DNA from: Streptomyces rishiriensis
GTDB lineage: Bacteria > Actinomycetota > Actinomycetes > Streptomycetales > Streptomycetaceae
Direction: 5' to 3'
Assembly: GCF_003112535.1 (NCBI RefSeq)
Contig: NZ_BEWA01000010.1
Coordinates: forward strand, 124,001 to 188,000
DNA: 64,000 nt
Positions 32,189 through 41,269 of the stretch are shown here, piece by piece. Position 1 is the first letter of the stretch. The number at the start of each line of letters is the position of its first letter. The notes under the pieces are model-generated. The model was given only the letters and a program-made list of their open reading frames with translations. It was not told where the DNA came from and did no database searches. A program made the translations under genes and the position numbers.

Positions 32189-33454
32189 ATGAACAGACGG
32201 GTCGTCATCACCGGCATAGGCGTGGTCGCTCCCGGCGGCACAGGCGTCAAGGAGTTCTGGTCGCTGCTCACCTCGGGACGCACCGCCACGCGGACCATCT
32301 CGCTGTTCGACGCCTCCTCGTACCGCTCCCGGATCGCCGCCGAGTGCGACTTCGATCCCGCACTGCACGGAATCGCCCCCGAACAGGCCGAACGGCTCGA
32401 CCGGGCCGTCCAGTTCGCCCTCGTGAGCGCCGACGAAGCGGTCCGTGACAGCGGTCTCGACGGGGAGTACGACCCCACGCGCACCGGAGTGACCCTGGGC
32501 AGCGCGGTCGGCTGCACCACGGGCCTCGACCGCGAGTACGCGCGGGTCAGCGAGTCCGGCCGACGCTGGGAGGTCGACCACACCCGGGCCGTCCCCTGGC
32601 TCTACGACTACTTCGTCCCCAGCTCCATGGCCGCCGAAGTGGCCTGGCGGACCGGCGCACTGGGCCCCGTCGCCATGGTCTCCACCGGCTGCACCTCGGG
32701 TCTCGACGCGGTCGGCCACGCGGTCGAGCTGATCCGTGAGGGATCGGCCGACGTGATGATCGCGGGCGCCACCGAGGCCCCGATCTCCCCGATCACCGTG
32801 GCCTGCTTCGACGCCATCCGCGCCACCTCGCCGCGCAACGACGACCCCGGGACCGCCTCACGGCCCTTCGACCGCACCCGCAACGGATTCGTCCTGGGCG
32901 AGGGCTCGGCCGTCTTCGTCCTGGAGGAGCTGGACCACGCCCGGCGCCGGGGCGCCCACGCGTACGCCGAGATCTCCGGGTTCGCCACCCGCTGCAACGC
33001 CTTCCACATGACCGGACTGCGCCCGGACGGCAAGGAGATGGCCGAGGCCATCCGGCAGGCCCTGGGCGAGGCCCGCACCGACCCGACCGCGGTGGACTAC
33101 GTCAACGCGCACGGCTCGGGAACCCAGCAGAACGACCGGCACGAGACAGCGGCCTTCAAACGCAGCCTCGGCAGCCACGCCTACGACGTCCCGATCAGCT
33201 CCATCAAGTCCATGATCGGCCACTCGCTGGGCGCGATCGGCTCGCTGGAGATCGCGGCCGGCGCCCTCGCCATCGAGCACGACATCGTCCCGCCGACCGC
33301 CAACCTCCACGAGCCCGACCCCGAGTGCGACCTCGACTACACGCCGCTCGTCGCACGCCGACGGCAGGTGGACACCGTACTGACCGTCGGCAGCGGATTC
33401 GGCGGCTTCCAGAGCGCGATGGTGCTCACCGCACCCGGAAAGGACATGGCATGA
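32189..33454 (+). CDS. Type II PKS ketosynthase alpha subunit
   Basis: 421 residues. The active-site Cys168 sits in VSTGCTSGLDAVGHA. The decarboxylation/condensation residues are in VNAHGSGTQQNDRHE and SSIKSMIGHSLGAIGSLE, so the C-H-K-H set is complete. C-terminal GSGFGGFQSAMV is family-typical. With the chain-length factor it builds the poly-beta-ketone from malonyl units on an ACP. The stop overlaps the ATG of the KS-beta gene (ATGA), the usual arrangement that keeps the heterodimer at 1:1. The expected ACP gene directly after KS-beta is missing. Confidence 0.97.
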   Translation: MNRRVVITGIGVVAPGGTGVKEFWSLLTSGRTATRTISLFDASSYRSRIAAECDFDPALHGIAPEQAERLDRAVQFALVSADEAVRDSGLDGEYDPTRTGVTLGSAVGCTTGLDREYARVSESGRRWEVDHTRAVPWLYDYFVPSSMAAEVAWRTGALGPVAMVSTGCTSGLDAVGHAVELIREGSADVMIAGATEAPISPITVACFDAIRATSPRNDDPGTASRPFDRTRNGFVLGEGSAVFVLEELDHARRRGAHAYAEISGFATRCNAFHMTGLRPDGKEMAEAIRQALGEARTDPTAVDYVNAHGSGTQQNDRHETAAFKRSLGSHAYDVPISSIKSMIGHSLGAIGSLEIAAGALAIEHDIVPPTANLHEPDPECDLDYTPLVARRRQVDTVLTVGSGFGGFQSAMVLTAPGKDMA

Positions 33455-34686
33455 GCACCGCCCCGGCTCCCGCCCGCACGACCACCGCGGTGGTCACCGG
33501 GATCGGCGTCGCCGCCCCCAACGGCCTGGGCGTCAGGGCCTGGTGGGACGCGGTGCTGAGCGGTGAGAGCGGCATCCGCCCGGTCGGCCGCTTCGACGCG
33601 AGCGGCTACCCGGCCCGGCTGGCCGGGGAGGTGCCCGGCTTCGACGACGCCGCACACATCCCCGGCCGGCTGCTGCCGCAGACCGACCGGATGACCCGGC
33701 TCGCGCTGTTCGCCGCGGCCGAGGCGCTCCAGGACGCCGGAGTGGACCCCGCCGACCTGCCCGAGTACGGCGCGGGCGTGGTCACCGCCGGCTCGGCGGG
33801 CGGCTTCGAGTTCGGACAGAGGGAACTCCAGGCCCTGTGGAGCCAGGGCAGCGAATACGTCAGCGTCTACCAGTCCTTCGCCTGGTTCTACGCGGTCAAC
33901 ACGGGCCAGATCTCCATCCGCCACCGCCTCCGCGGCCCCGGCGGCGTCCTGGTCACCGACCAGGCCGGCGGGCTCGACGCGGTCGCCCAGGCCCGGCGAC
34001 AGCTCCGCAAGGGCACACCGCTCATGCTCACCGGGGGAGTCGACTCGGCGATGTGCCCCTGGGGCTGGACCGCCCACCTCGCCGGCGGCGGCCTCAGTCA
34101 GGACGAGCGGCCGCACGCCGCCTACCTTCCCTTCTCGGACGACGCGCGCGGCCATGTGGCGGGCGAGGGCGGCGCCCTGCTGGTCCTGGAGGACGCCGAA
34201 GCGGCCCGCTTCCGCGGGGCCGTCGGCTACGGCGCCGTCGCGGGGTACGCGGCCACCTTCGACCCGGCGCCCGGCAGCGGCGGCGTCAGTGGCCTCGCCC
34301 GGGCCGCCGAGGCCGCCCTGGCCGAGGCCGGCATCGAACCGGAGGCGGTGGACGCCGTGTTCGCCGACGCGGCCGGCGACCCCGCCGCCGACCGGGCGGA
34401 GGCGGACGCGATCCGCCGGCTCTTCGGCCCGTACGGAGTGCTCGTCACCGCGCCCAAGACGATGACCGGACGGCTCGCCGCGGGGGGCGCCGCACTCGAC
34501 CTCGCCGCGGCGCTGCTCGCGCTGCGCGACCAGGTGGTGCCGCCGACCGTGCACACCACCGCCGCCGCGCACCACACCCTCGACCTGGTCACCCAGCCGC
34601 TGCGGACCGCGCTGCGCCACGTTCTCGTCCTGGCGCGCGGGCGCGGCGGCTTCAACGCCGCCGTCGTGGTCCGCGCCCTCGACTGA
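33451..34686 (+). CDS. Type II PKS ketosynthase beta subunit (chain length factor)
   Basis: 411 residues. The position of the KS-alpha cysteine is taken by glutamine (VLVTDQAGGLDAVAQ), the defining feature of chain-length factors. The Q helps decarboxylate malonyl-ACP for initiation. Other family marks are VVTGIGVAAPNGLGVRAWWDAV at the N-terminus, APKTMTGRLAAGGAALDLA, and RGRGGFNAAVVV near the end. It forms the heterodimer with the overlapping KS-alpha gene product and sets chain length, which cannot be predicted by eye. The next gene, 51 bp downstream, is a monooxygenase rather than an ACP. Confidence 0.96.
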   Translation: MSTAPAPARTTTAVVTGIGVAAPNGLGVRAWWDAVLSGESGIRPVGRFDASGYPARLAGEVPGFDDAAHIPGRLLPQTDRMTRLALFAAAEALQDAGVDPADLPEYGAGVVTAGSAGGFEFGQRELQALWSQGSEYVSVYQSFAWFYAVNTGQISIRHRLRGPGGVLVTDQAGGLDAVAQARRQLRKGTPLMLTGGVDSAMCPWGWTAHLAGGGLSQDERPHAAYLPFSDDARGHVAGEGGALLVLEDAEAARFRGAVGYGAVAGYAATFDPAPGSGGVSGLARAAEAALAEAGIEPEAVDAVFADAAGDPAADRAEADAIRRLFGPYGVLVTAPKTMTGRLAAGGAALDLAAALLALRDQVVPPTVHTTAAAHHTLDLVTQPLRTALRHVLVLARGRGGFNAAVVVRALD

Positions 34687-34737
34687 CCGCCCGACCCGAG
34701 AACCACCGACCGCCCGACCCGAGAACTGGAGACGGCC

Positions 34738-35988
34738 ATGGCCGACCATCACACCACCGACGTCTGCGTCGTCGGCGCCGGACCGGCCGGCCTCGCCCTG
34801 TCGCTGCTGCTGCTGCGCTCCGGAGTCCACGTCACCCTCGTCGAACGCGCCACCGGCTTCCGGCGCGAGTTCCGCGGCGAGATCCTGCAACCGGGCGGCA
34901 TGGCCGTCCTCGACGCGCTCGGGGTCCTGGCGGGCGCCCGGGACCGCGGTTCCCGGGCCCACCGGGGCTTCCGGCTCGTCGACGGCGACAGGACCCTGCT
35001 CGACATCGACTACGGGCGACTCGGCGCACCCTACGACCATCTGCTGGCGGTCGGTCAGGAGCACGTACTCGAGGAGCTGCTCACGGCCTGTGAGCAGCTC
35101 CCGTCCTTCCGGTACCTGGGCGGCCACCGGGTGTCCGGGCTGCTGCGCGACGAGGACCGGTACACCGGGGTCGTCGCCGACGGCGGCCCGGCCGCCGCCC
35201 CGCACACCGTGCGGGCGCGCTTCGTGGTCGGCGCCGACGGCCGCTACTCGCGCACCCGCAGACTGGCAGGGATCGACGCGGGCCGGATGGACGTCTTCGC
35301 CCAGGACGTCGTCTGGTTCAAAGTGCACGCCCCCGGCCGGAGCGTCGACCGGGTCCGCGTGCATCGCTCCGCCGGCCGGGCGGTCCTCGTGTACGGGTCC
35401 CACCCCGATCGGCTGCAGATCGGCTGGACCGTTCCGCACCGCGGCTGGAACGAGGTGGCGGGGCGCGGACTCGACTTCGTGAAGGGGGAGTTGGCGCGGG
35501 CCCTGCCCGAGTTCGCCGACCTGGTGGACGAGCAGCTCACCTCTCTGTCCGAGCTGAAGCTCCTCGACGTCTTCGCGGGCCGGGCCGCCGAGTGGGTGCG
35601 CGACGGCCTGGTTCTCATAGGGGACGCCGCCCACACCCACAGCCCGCTCGGCGCCCAGGGCATCAACCTGGCGCTCCAGGACGCCGCCGTACTGCACCCC
35701 GTGCTGCTCGACGCGCTCGCCGCCGACGCCACCTCGATGCTCGACCGCTTCACGGAGTTGCGCTCCGGCGACATCGACGCCGTCTTCCGCTTCCAGGTGG
35801 CCCAGTCGAAGGCGATGCTCGGCCGCCCGAACCCGGTCGCCGACACCATGCGCCAGGTCCTCGGCGGCCTGGTCACCCGTACCCCGCTGGGCACCGCGCT
35901 CACTCGCCGCATCGCTCACGGCCGCACCCCCGTCCAGGTGCGCACCGATCTCTTCACCACCCGCCCCGCACCCAAGGAGAGGGCCTGA
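34738..35988 (+). CDS. FAD-dependent monooxygenase (class A, short form)
   Basis: 416 residues, without the thioredoxin-like C-terminal domain of the other two FAD monooxygenases. It has the Rossmann motif VVGAGPAGLALSLLLLRSG (about 11-29), the DG motif VVGADGRYSRTRRLAG, and GDAAHTHSPLGAQGINLALQD for FAD binding. This group includes hydroxylases of the geranylgeranyl-reductase/PHBH type. It is cotranscribed with the minimal PKS, which suggests an early oxygenation of the aglycone. It is followed by a 311-bp gap. Confidence 0.88.
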   Translation: MADHHTTDVCVVGAGPAGLALSLLLLRSGVHVTLVERATGFRREFRGEILQPGGMAVLDALGVLAGARDRGSRAHRGFRLVDGDRTLLDIDYGRLGAPYDHLLAVGQEHVLEELLTACEQLPSFRYLGGHRVSGLLRDEDRYTGVVADGGPAAAPHTVRARFVVGADGRYSRTRRLAGIDAGRMDVFAQDVVWFKVHAPGRSVDRVRVHRSAGRAVLVYGSHPDRLQIGWTVPHRGWNEVAGRGLDFVKGELARALPEFADLVDEQLTSLSELKLLDVFAGRAAEWVRDGLVLIGDAAHTHSPLGAQGINLALQDAAVLHPVLLDALAADATSMLDRFTELRSGDIDAVFRFQVAQSKAMLGRPNPVADTMRQVLGGLVTRTPLGTALTRRIAHGRTPVQVRTDLFTTRPAPKERA

Positions 35989-36299
35989 GCGCGACGCGAA
36001 GTCGCTCCGCCCGGCTGGACGGCCCCTGAGAGGAAGGAACGTCTCTGCTGACGCCGGGGCGCGAAGCCGAAGCGGTCGTGCCGGACGGGCTGATGCACAG
36101 GAATCCTCGATGACTTCCCGTCAGTTGCAAGCCGCGCCGTCGGCAGAGCACGGTGCGTCCCCCCGGTTCCGCCGGCGCACAGGCGACACGTCATCCACAG
36201 GCGGGACGGCGGATCGGATGGGCGCAGCGATCTACGCCTCGTGCACGCCGAATGCGACCGCCGGCATCACGCCGGAGACCATGAAAGGGCCAAGAAAGC
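35989..36299 (+). other. Intergenic region, no gene supported
   Basis: This 311-bp stretch between the monooxygenase and the cyclase genes has open frames only as shadows of the downstream gene. Base composition is slightly lower in GC in its second half, so a promoter for the cyclase gene is plausible. I see no convincing hairpin. Confidence 0.4.
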
Positions 36300-37208
36300 A
36301 TGACCGTCCACAGCAACCCGCGCGGTCCGCTCGACCCGGATGCGGGGACGACTCGCCCGTCCGGTTCCGAGGGGGCCACGGTGCGGCGACGCACCCCGGC
36401 CACCCGGCGTCCCCTGCGCATCATCGACCTGTCCAGCCCCGTCGACGCGGCCGCTTGGGAGCCGGACCCCGTGGTGCACCGCATCCTCACCCCCGCGCAG
36501 GGCGCCAAGCACATGGCCGCCGAGATGAAGGAGCACTTCGGCCTCGACTTCGACCCCGCCGCGCTGCCGGGCGGCGAACTCCTCTCCCTGGACACCCTCA
36601 CCCTCACCAGCCACACCGGTACGCATGTGGACGCCCCCGCCCACTACGGTTCGGCCGCCGTCACCGACTACGGGAAGCCGCGCACCATCGACGAGCTCCC
36701 GCTGGACTGGTTCCTGCGGCCCGCGCTCGTCCTCGATCTCCAGGACCAGCCGACGGGAGCCGCGGGCGTGGACGTGCTGCGAGCGGCGATCGCCCGGACC
36801 GGCCGCGAGCCCCGCCCCATGGACATCGTGGTGCTGCACACCGGAGCCTGGCGCCACGCCGGCACCCAGCGGTACTTCACCGACTTCACCGGCCTGGACG
36901 GGGAGGCCGTGGACCATCTTCTCGACCTCGGCGTCAAGGTCATCGGCACGGACGCCTTCAGCCTCGACGCCCCGTTCGGCGACATGATCCGGCGGTACCA
37001 GGAGACCGGCGACGCGGGCGTGCTGTGGCCCGCCCACTTCGCCGGCCGCCGCCGCGAGTACTGCCAGATCGAGCGCCTCCACAACCTCGACGCCCTGCCC
37101 GCGCCCTACGGCTTCCACCTTTCCTGCCTTCCGACGAAGATCCGGGGCGCGGGCGCGGGCTGGACCAGGGCGGTGGCGTTGCTCGACGACCTGGAGACCG
37201 ACGGGTGA
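36300..37208 (+). CDS. Cyclase-family protein (PF04199; OxyN-like polyketide cyclase)
   Basis: 302 residues. The metal-binding signature of the kynurenine formamidase/cyclase family is seen as LTSHTGTHVDAPAHYG (about 99-114). LSSPVDAAAWEPDP is near the N-terminus and VIGTDAFSLDAPFG plus YCQIERLHNLDALPAPYG are in the C-terminal half. Members occur in oxytetracycline-type and related clusters and are implicated in closing later rings. This is the only candidate in the window for a late-ring cyclase besides the ABM and SnoaL-like proteins. The first 35 residues are poorly structured, and a later start is possible. Confidence 0.85.
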   Translation: MTVHSNPRGPLDPDAGTTRPSGSEGATVRRRTPATRRPLRIIDLSSPVDAAAWEPDPVVHRILTPAQGAKHMAAEMKEHFGLDFDPAALPGGELLSLDTLTLTSHTGTHVDAPAHYGSAAVTDYGKPRTIDELPLDWFLRPALVLDLQDQPTGAAGVDVLRAAIARTGREPRPMDIVVLHTGAWRHAGTQRYFTDFTGLDGEAVDHLLDLGVKVIGTDAFSLDAPFGDMIRRYQETGDAGVLWPAHFAGRRREYCQIERLHNLDALPAPYGFHLSCLPTKIRGAGAGWTRAVALLDDLETDG

Positions 37209-37339
37209 CGCGCCTGACCGGGCCCACGGCCGGAGGCGACGACGACCTGGCCGGGCCCGGTCGGTCCTTCGGGGGACGCGACCGGGCCCACGGGGTTCCC
37301 CGCAGGTCGTAGCCGGCCCCCGGCCGGACCGCCGCGCTC

Positions 37340-38965
37340 TCAGCCGGGCGCGCCGGTGACCCCGGCAGGGCCGAGTGCCGCCAACGCCCTGGCGAACTCC
37401 CTCGCCGAGAACCGGGGCCCGCGGGCCGCCAGATAGCCGTCGGGGCGGATCAGCAGCCAGCCGTCGTCCGCGAGCCGCAGGCCGTCGCGGAGCACCCGCC
37501 CGGGGTCGGCCAGCAGCCCGGCGGCAGGGCCGCCGTCGCGCACCGTGCGAACCGACAGCCAGTCGGGGCGGCTGCCCACCAGCTCCTCCGCGCTCGAGCC
37601 CGCGCCCGAGACCAGCAGCGTCCAGCGGGGGTCACGCAGTTCCGCCAGGAAGGCCGACCACGCCGGTGCGCCGGCGCCCTCTCCGTTCACGCGCGTCACG
37701 CGCTGCCCCGGCCGCGGCACGGCGTCGCCCTCGCTGCCCACGGTCAGCGGCGAGTCGGGATACGACAACTCCAAAGCCGACATCGCCGACATGATCTTCC
37801 GCTCGATCTTCCCCTTCAACGGCGGCACGTTGCGCACCACGCCCATCACCACGGGCAGCAGCACATCCTGCAACCGGCTCTTCAACGCCACCAGCGAGGT
37901 GGCCCGCGCGGTCGACCCGAGCAGTGCCTCACCCACCGGCACGCGCTCCGCGGAGTACGAGTCGAGCAGCGTCGCCCCCGCCTCGCCCCGGGCCACCATC
38001 GCCAGCTTCCAGGCGAGATTGAACGCGTCCTGCACACCGGTGTTCATGCCCTGGCCGGACGCCGGGCTGTGCACATGCGCGGCGTCCCCCGCGACCAGCA
38101 CCCGCCCCTCGCGCATCGTGGGCACCATGCGCTGCTGGATGGTGAAGACGGAGACCCAGTCCGGTGTGCGGACGGTCACCGGTGTACCGAGTCCCGCCGA
38201 CAGCTTCGCCGCGAACCGCTGGGCCACCTCGGCGGGGTCGCCCGCGTAGTCGGCGTCGGCGGTGTCGAGGAGCCGCCACCGCCCGGACTCGGGGAACGGG
38301 ACGAGCATCACCGTCCCGCCGTCGACGCTGATCCAGTGGATGCTGTCCTGACGGGCGACCGTCTCGACCTCGGCGTCGGCGATCAGCCAGGTCTCGCTGG
38401 ACGCCCCGATCAACGGGATGCCCAGCTGTTTGCGGACCACGCTGTGCCCGCCGTCGCAGCCCACCAGCCAGCGGACGTCCACCGCCTCCTCGCTTTCCTC
38501 CCCCTCTTCCGCGTCCGCACGATGACTCAGCACCGCCCGCACGCCGTCGGCGCGTTCCTCGAACCGGGCGAGCCGTACGCCGTACTCGACCTTCACCCCC
38601 TGCTCGGCCAGAGCCTCACGCAGCACCGCCTCCGTGGCCGCCTGAGGGATCATCAGGGTGAAGGGGTACCGGGTGGGCAGCCTGCTGTAGTCGGCGCCCA
38701 TCCGCACCAGCTGTCTGCCGCCGCGGTGCATCGTGAACGCCTGGAGCCGCCGCCCCCGGGCCAGCATCCCCTCCACGACGCCCATCTGGTCGTAGATCTC
38801 CAGGGTGCGGGCATGGGTGGCGATGGCCCGGCTGGTCGGGGCGGGCCGCTCGGCGGCGTCCACGATCCGCACCGGCACGCCCCGCCGGGCCAGTTCATGA
38901 GCGGTGACGAGCCCCACCGGGCCCGCGCCGACGACCAGTACGTGATCCGTCTGACTGTCCTTCAT
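37340..38965 (-). CDS. FAD-dependent aromatic hydroxylase (MhpA/RdmE-like)
   Basis: 541 residues, full length for the family. It has VLVVGAGPVGLVTAHELARRG (N-terminal FAD motif, positions about 9-29), SRAIATHARTLEIYDQMG, WLVGCDGGHSVVRKQLG, and GDAAHVHSPASGQGMNTGVQDA. A thioredoxin-like C-terminal domain ends in DGWLLIRPDGYLAARG. It probably hydroxylates an aromatic ring of the polyketide or aglycone. It is transcribed towards the cyclase gene and is the last recognisable member of the cluster on the right. The next gene encodes a secreted protein unrelated to the pathway. Confidence 0.9.
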   Translation of the reverse strand: MKDSQTDHVLVVGAGPVGLVTAHELARRGVPVRIVDAAERPAPTSRAIATHARTLEIYDQMGVVEGMLARGRRLQAFTMHRGGRQLVRMGADYSRLPTRYPFTLMIPQAATEAVLREALAEQGVKVEYGVRLARFEERADGVRAVLSHRADAEEGEESEEAVDVRWLVGCDGGHSVVRKQLGIPLIGASSETWLIADAEVETVARQDSIHWISVDGGTVMLVPFPESGRWRLLDTADADYAGDPAEVAQRFAAKLSAGLGTPVTVRTPDWVSVFTIQQRMVPTMREGRVLVAGDAAHVHSPASGQGMNTGVQDAFNLAWKLAMVARGEAGATLLDSYSAERVPVGEALLGSTARATSLVALKSRLQDVLLPVVMGVVRNVPPLKGKIERKIMSAMSALELSYPDSPLTVGSEGDAVPRPGQRVTRVNGEGAGAPAWSAFLAELRDPRWTLLVSGAGSSAEELVGSRPDWLSVRTVRDGGPAAGLLADPGRVLRDGLRLADDGWLLIRPDGYLAARGPRFSAREFARALAALGPAGVTGAPG

Positions 38966-39153
38966 GGGGCCCCATGGTCAGGGCTTCGCCTCGCGGGCCG
39001 TTCGTGCGGGCTTCGCGTCACCCGCCCGACCGGCCGGCTCACCTCAGTGGACGTCAGATCCCCCCTGACGGGTCCTGGCGTTCCGGTGGCCAGCAGGCGG
39101 CATTCAGCTGGAGTACACCCTGTTTCAAGATCGTGCCACCAGACTTGCGCCTC

Positions 39154-41118
39154 GTGCCTACCTCACACTCGCGTGCCGGCGTCGCCTCTGCATGCGCCGC
39201 GGCTTTGACGCTTTCAGGACTGCTCGTGACAGGGACGGTTGCCGCTCAGCCTGCGGCCGCCACGGACCAGGCCGGCTACCAGAACGTGCGGATCAACGAG
39301 GTCACCTCGTCGAACAGCGACACGGTGGAGCTGTACAACACCGGCTCGATCGCAGTGAGCATCAGTGGCTGGAAGATGTCCGACGACAGCTTCTCGCCGC
39401 AGACGTTCAGCCCGTCCTCCAGCACGATCCCGGCAGGCGGCTACGTCACCTTCAATTCGCCCAAGGGGCTCGGTGACGCGGACAAGCTCGTGATCTACAC
39501 GGCCGGCGGCACGGTGGTCGACCGCGTCGAGTGGGCCGCCGACGGGGCGAAGCCGGCGATGGCGCGCTGCGGCGGCGACGGCACCGGCGGGTGGACGACC
39601 GCGACCACGGCGCCCACCTTCGGCGCCTCGAACGCCGCGGGCTGCCCGTCGTCGACACCGGCGGCGAGCCGGGTGCGGATCAACGAGGTCACCTCGAACA
39701 GCGCGGACACCGTGGAGCTGTACAACGGGGGAGCGAGCGCGGTCAGCATCGGGTCGTGGAAGTACGTCGACAACGACACCACCCACTCCCCGGTCTCCCT
39801 CTCGTCCTCCTCGCCGAGCGCGACCAGCATCCCGGCGGGAGGCTACGTCACGTTCAACTCCACCCTCGGTCTGGGCGACAACGACTCGGTCTACCTCCTC
39901 GACAGCCTCGGCAACACCGTCGACTCGGTGACCTGGGCGACCGATGGCGCCAAGCCGTCGGACGAGCGCTGCGCCAACGGCGCCGGCTGGTTCCGGACCT
40001 CTGCGACCGCGACGCTCGGCAGCGCGAACTCCTGCTCGGGCAGTGGCGGCGGTGGCGGCGGTCAGCTGCTGGGTGGCGGCGGCTCGCTCACCAGCGGCTG
40101 CACCCCCGAAGCACCCTCCGGTACGGGTTCCACCCCGGCGGGCGCCCTGGCGTGGCCGGGCGGGGTGGACGTCACGATCGCCGACAACGTCTGCGCGTTC
40201 ACCACGTCCACCGGCCCTGAAGGACGGGACCTCAGCGGCCTCGCGTTCGACCCGGCGAACCCGTCGGCGCTATGGGCCGCCAAGAACAAGAACTGGCTGT
40301 ACAAGCTGGTCAAGAGCAACGGCAAGTGGATCCCGGACGCGTCATGGAGCGCTGCCGGCAAGCAGATCCGTTTCGCCGGCGGCACCGGCCAGCCGGACTC
40401 CGAGGGCCTGACGGTCGGCGCCAACGGCCACATCTACGTGACCTCCGAGCGTGACAACACCGACAACACGGTCCCCAAGGACACGATCATGGAGTTCGAC
40501 CCGGCCGCGACCGGATCGACGCTGACGCCGATCCACCAGTGGGACATGACCTCGCAGTTCCCGCAGCTCGACACCGGCAGCAAGGACGACGCCAACCTGG
40601 GCTTCGAGGGCGTCGGCTATGTGCCGGACAGCTGGCTGACCGCGAACGGCTGGGTCGACCCGCTCACCGGCGCCGCCTACGATCCCGCGAACTACCCGCT
40701 GCACGGCTCGGGTTTGTTCTTCGCCGGCCTGGAGTGGGACGGCTCGCTGCATGTCTACGGCCTGAACTCCGACGGCACCTTCGTCACGTTCGGCACGATC
40801 GCGACCGGCAAGGGCTCCGTGATGGATGTGACGTTCGACGCCGGAACCCAGCGCATCATCGCGACCTGCGACAACACCTGCGGCGAGACGCACACCTTCG
40901 TGAAGGTCGGCGCCGGTGGCGTGATGGTTCCGGACGTGACCTACACGAACCCGGCCGTCATGCCGACGGACAACCTGGAGGGCTTCGCGATCGCGCCGAC
41001 GTCGACCTGCGTCAACGGCTTCCGCGAGGCGGTCTGGAGCGACGACGGCATCTACGGCTTCGGCTCCGGAAGCTCCTCCCACGGACACGCCGTCTACAGC
41101 GGCACCTTCCCCTGCTGA
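39154..41118 (+). CDS. Secreted protein with two lamin-tail domains and a C-terminal beta-propeller-like region
   Basis: About 654 residues. The start is uncertain: GTG 39154 or 39133 both precede the signal peptide (SACAAALTLSGLLVTGTVAAQPAAA) and neither has a strong Shine-Dalgarno. Two lamin-tail domains follow, each opening with VRINEVTS and the phrase DTVELYN, and containing IPAGGYVTFNS. After a Gly/Ser linker there is a domain of about 330 residues (DLSGLAFDPANPSALWAAKN, GFEGVGYVPD, NLEGFAIAP) of the esterase-like-phytase or SdiA-regulated beta-propeller kind. It is probably an extracellular or wall-associated enzyme of unknown substrate. It is unlikely to belong to the polyketide cluster. 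Confidence 0.82.
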   Translation: MPTSHSRAGVASACAAALTLSGLLVTGTVAAQPAAATDQAGYQNVRINEVTSSNSDTVELYNTGSIAVSISGWKMSDDSFSPQTFSPSSSTIPAGGYVTFNSPKGLGDADKLVIYTAGGTVVDRVEWAADGAKPAMARCGGDGTGGWTTATTAPTFGASNAAGCPSSTPAASRVRINEVTSNSADTVELYNGGASAVSIGSWKYVDNDTTHSPVSLSSSSPSATSIPAGGYVTFNSTLGLGDNDSVYLLDSLGNTVDSVTWATDGAKPSDERCANGAGWFRTSATATLGSANSCSGSGGGGGGQLLGGGGSLTSGCTPEAPSGTGSTPAGALAWPGGVDVTIADNVCAFTTSTGPEGRDLSGLAFDPANPSALWAAKNKNWLYKLVKSNGKWIPDASWSAAGKQIRFAGGTGQPDSEGLTVGANGHIYVTSERDNTDNTVPKDTIMEFDPAATGSTLTPIHQWDMTSQFPQLDTGSKDDANLGFEGVGYVPDSWLTANGWVDPLTGAAYDPANYPLHGSGLFFAGLEWDGSLHVYGLNSDGTFVTFGTIATGKGSVMDVTFDAGTQRIIATCDNTCGETHTFVKVGAGGVMVPDVTYTNPAVMPTDNLEGFAIAPTSTCVNGFREAVWSDDGIYGFGSGSSSHGHAVYSGTFPC

Positions 41119-41192
41119 TCCTGTCGACCACAGGAGACGGCGCACGCACGGGGCCACCTTCAAGGTGAGATGCCCCAGCAGAACGCCGTGAT

Positions 41193-41248
41193 GAAGCTCC
41201 CGGCAGACGGGGTGAGGATCAGACCACCCGCTGACTGCCGGGAGCTTC
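41193..41248. terminator. Bidirectional hairpin terminator
   Basis: A 14-bp perfect inverted repeat (41193-41206 with 41235-41248, GAAGCTCCCGGCAG and complement, 28-nt loop). It lies in the 151-bp gap between the convergent secreted-protein and hydrolase genes. Confidence 0.65.
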
Positions 41249-41269
41249 GTCATGCCTGTCCGGACGACT

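Noticed and set aside
33451..34686. KS-beta as a second condensing ketosynthase
   Set aside because: The active-site cysteine is replaced by glutamine, so it is a chain length factor.
34687..34737. ACP gene after KS-beta
   Set aside because: Only 51 bp lie between KS-beta and the monooxygenase, too short for a carrier protein, and no DSL-containing frame is present.
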